This document shows, one piece after another, positions 63,865 through 64,000 of a DNA stretch of 64,000 nt. A model generated the notes under the pieces. That model was not told the origin of the DNA and ran no database searches. It saw nothing but the letters and a program-made list of their open reading frames with translations. Positions within the stretch are counted from its first letter, which is position 1. Each line of letters begins with the position of its first letter. The stretch covers positions 28,425,209 to 28,489,208 of the forward strand of contig OX393549.1 in the NCBI GenBank assembly GCA_947650365.1. Reading direction: 5' to 3'. Both the position numbers and the translations under genes were made by a program. The stretch comes from Chamaelirium japonicum (taxonomy: Eukaryota; Streptophyta; Magnoliopsida; Liliales; Melanthiaceae).

Positions 63865-64000
63865 GATCCTACGAATGAATTAGAATGGATCGTACGAATG
63901 AATTAGAATGGATCGTACGAATGAATTAGAATGGATCGTGCGAATGAATTAGAATGGATACATTCGTGTGAATGAATGAGAATTGATCGTACGAATGAAT
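63865..64000 (+). repeat. Satellite block 65 (+), runs off the window
   Basis: About six monomers, with a GTGTG 28-mer near 63955. The array continues beyond the right edge. Confidence 0.92.

Larger units (their letters stand above)
1..64000. repeat. Satellite DNA array, 23-bp monomer with 28-bp variant, in frequently switching orientation
   Basis: Every line of the window can be read as copies of one short unit: GAATGAATTA plus GAATGGATCGTAC on one strand, or the reverse complement on the other. The consensus has 8 G/C in 23 bases, with six G and two C on the + reading strand, so G/C skew flips with each block. A 28-bp variant (GGATACATTCGTGC in the second half) recurs every few monomers. 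Truncated units also occur, for example GAATGGATCGTA followed directly by GAATGGATCGTAC (about 225, 32405, 35625, 39717), and units with an extra 11-bp half (GAATTAGAATGAATTAG, about 238, 32430, 40145). No interval of even 50 bp lacks the repeat. The array runs off both ends of the window. Confidence 0.98.

Noticed and set aside
1-64000. CRISPR array
   Set aside because: The 23-bp units are directly adjacent with no unique spacers, orientation flips constantly, and no cas gene is present.
1-64000. Human-type satellite II/III (GGAAT pentamer) or telomeric repeat
   Set aside because: GAATG/CATTC pentamers occur, but the fixed 23-bp unit with GATCGTAC does not fit a pentamer ladder. No TTAGGG- or TTTAGGG-type tract is seen.
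1-64000. Homeodomain (TAATT) or TEAD (CATTC) binding-site cluster as a regulatory element
   Set aside because: Such short cores appear in every monomer simply because of its composition. Nothing nearby is regulated and specificity cannot be judged.
1-64000. Strand flips as pure assembly error
   Set aside because: Not fully excluded, but the same switches with the same flanking variants recur in ordered HOR copies with private substitutions, and many flips lie far apart within regular 3.2-kb units. That is more easily explained by real structure. Raw long reads would decide.
1-64000. tRNA, rRNA or other structured RNA genes
   Set aside because: No stretch departs from the satellite long enough to hold one; hairpins seen are satellite inversions.

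Overview
The whole 64 kb is one satellite DNA array. I find no gene, RNA gene, transposon or unique sequence in it. The monomer is 23 bp and consists of a 10-base half, GAATGAATTA, followed by a 13-base half, GAATGGATCGTAC. A common 28-bp variant has GGATACATTCGTGC where the basic unit has GGATCGTAC. At about 23-24 bp per unit the window holds roughly 2,700 monomers. A long, gene-free array with higher-order structure points to eukaryotic heterochromatin (centromeric, pericentromeric, subtelomeric or a sex/B chromosome). The two CpGs in each monomer vary mainly to TpG or CpA, which suggests methylated DNA. I cannot name the species, and the monomer matches no satellite I can recall with confidence.

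The most striking property is strand switching. Most satellites run head to tail for long distances. Here I count 65 blocks that alternate between the two orientations (64 switches, plus several one-monomer inversions), with block lengths from about 35 bp to 3.3 kb. '+' below means the GAATGG-reading strand is the given strand; '-' means the array reads CCATTC. Switch points are accurate to about 10 bp.

Layout. Zone I (1-31.4 kb) is a mosaic of 42 blocks with local duplications, including a 2.07-kb composite unit (+ arm then - arm) repeated at 10.2-14.4 kb and one long + run at 22.1-25.4 kb. Zone II (31.4-41.26 kb) holds three higher-order repeats (HORs) of about 3.2 kb, each a long + arm (about 2.1 kb) followed by a short - arm (about 1.1 kb); I call these R1-R3. 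Zone III (41.26-64 kb) holds the same HOR in the opposite orientation: a short + arm followed by a long - arm, D0-D7, with starts at 43148, 47109, 50328, 53532, 56166, 59395 and 62613. Variant monomers in the + arm of R units are the reverse complement, in reverse order, of those in the - arm of D units, so the array itself inverts at about 41.26 kb.

There are three nested levels of inversion: a 14-bp palindrome in each 28-bp variant, kilobase + and - arms inside each HOR, and a tens-of-kilobase inversion of the HOR array. Twenty-two of the 32 minus-to-plus switches fall at the same base step, the centre of GTAC. Transcripts crossing the arms could fold back into long double-stranded RNA, and the DNA could form hairpins or cruciforms. 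Those functional ideas are inference; the architecture is read directly from the sequence.
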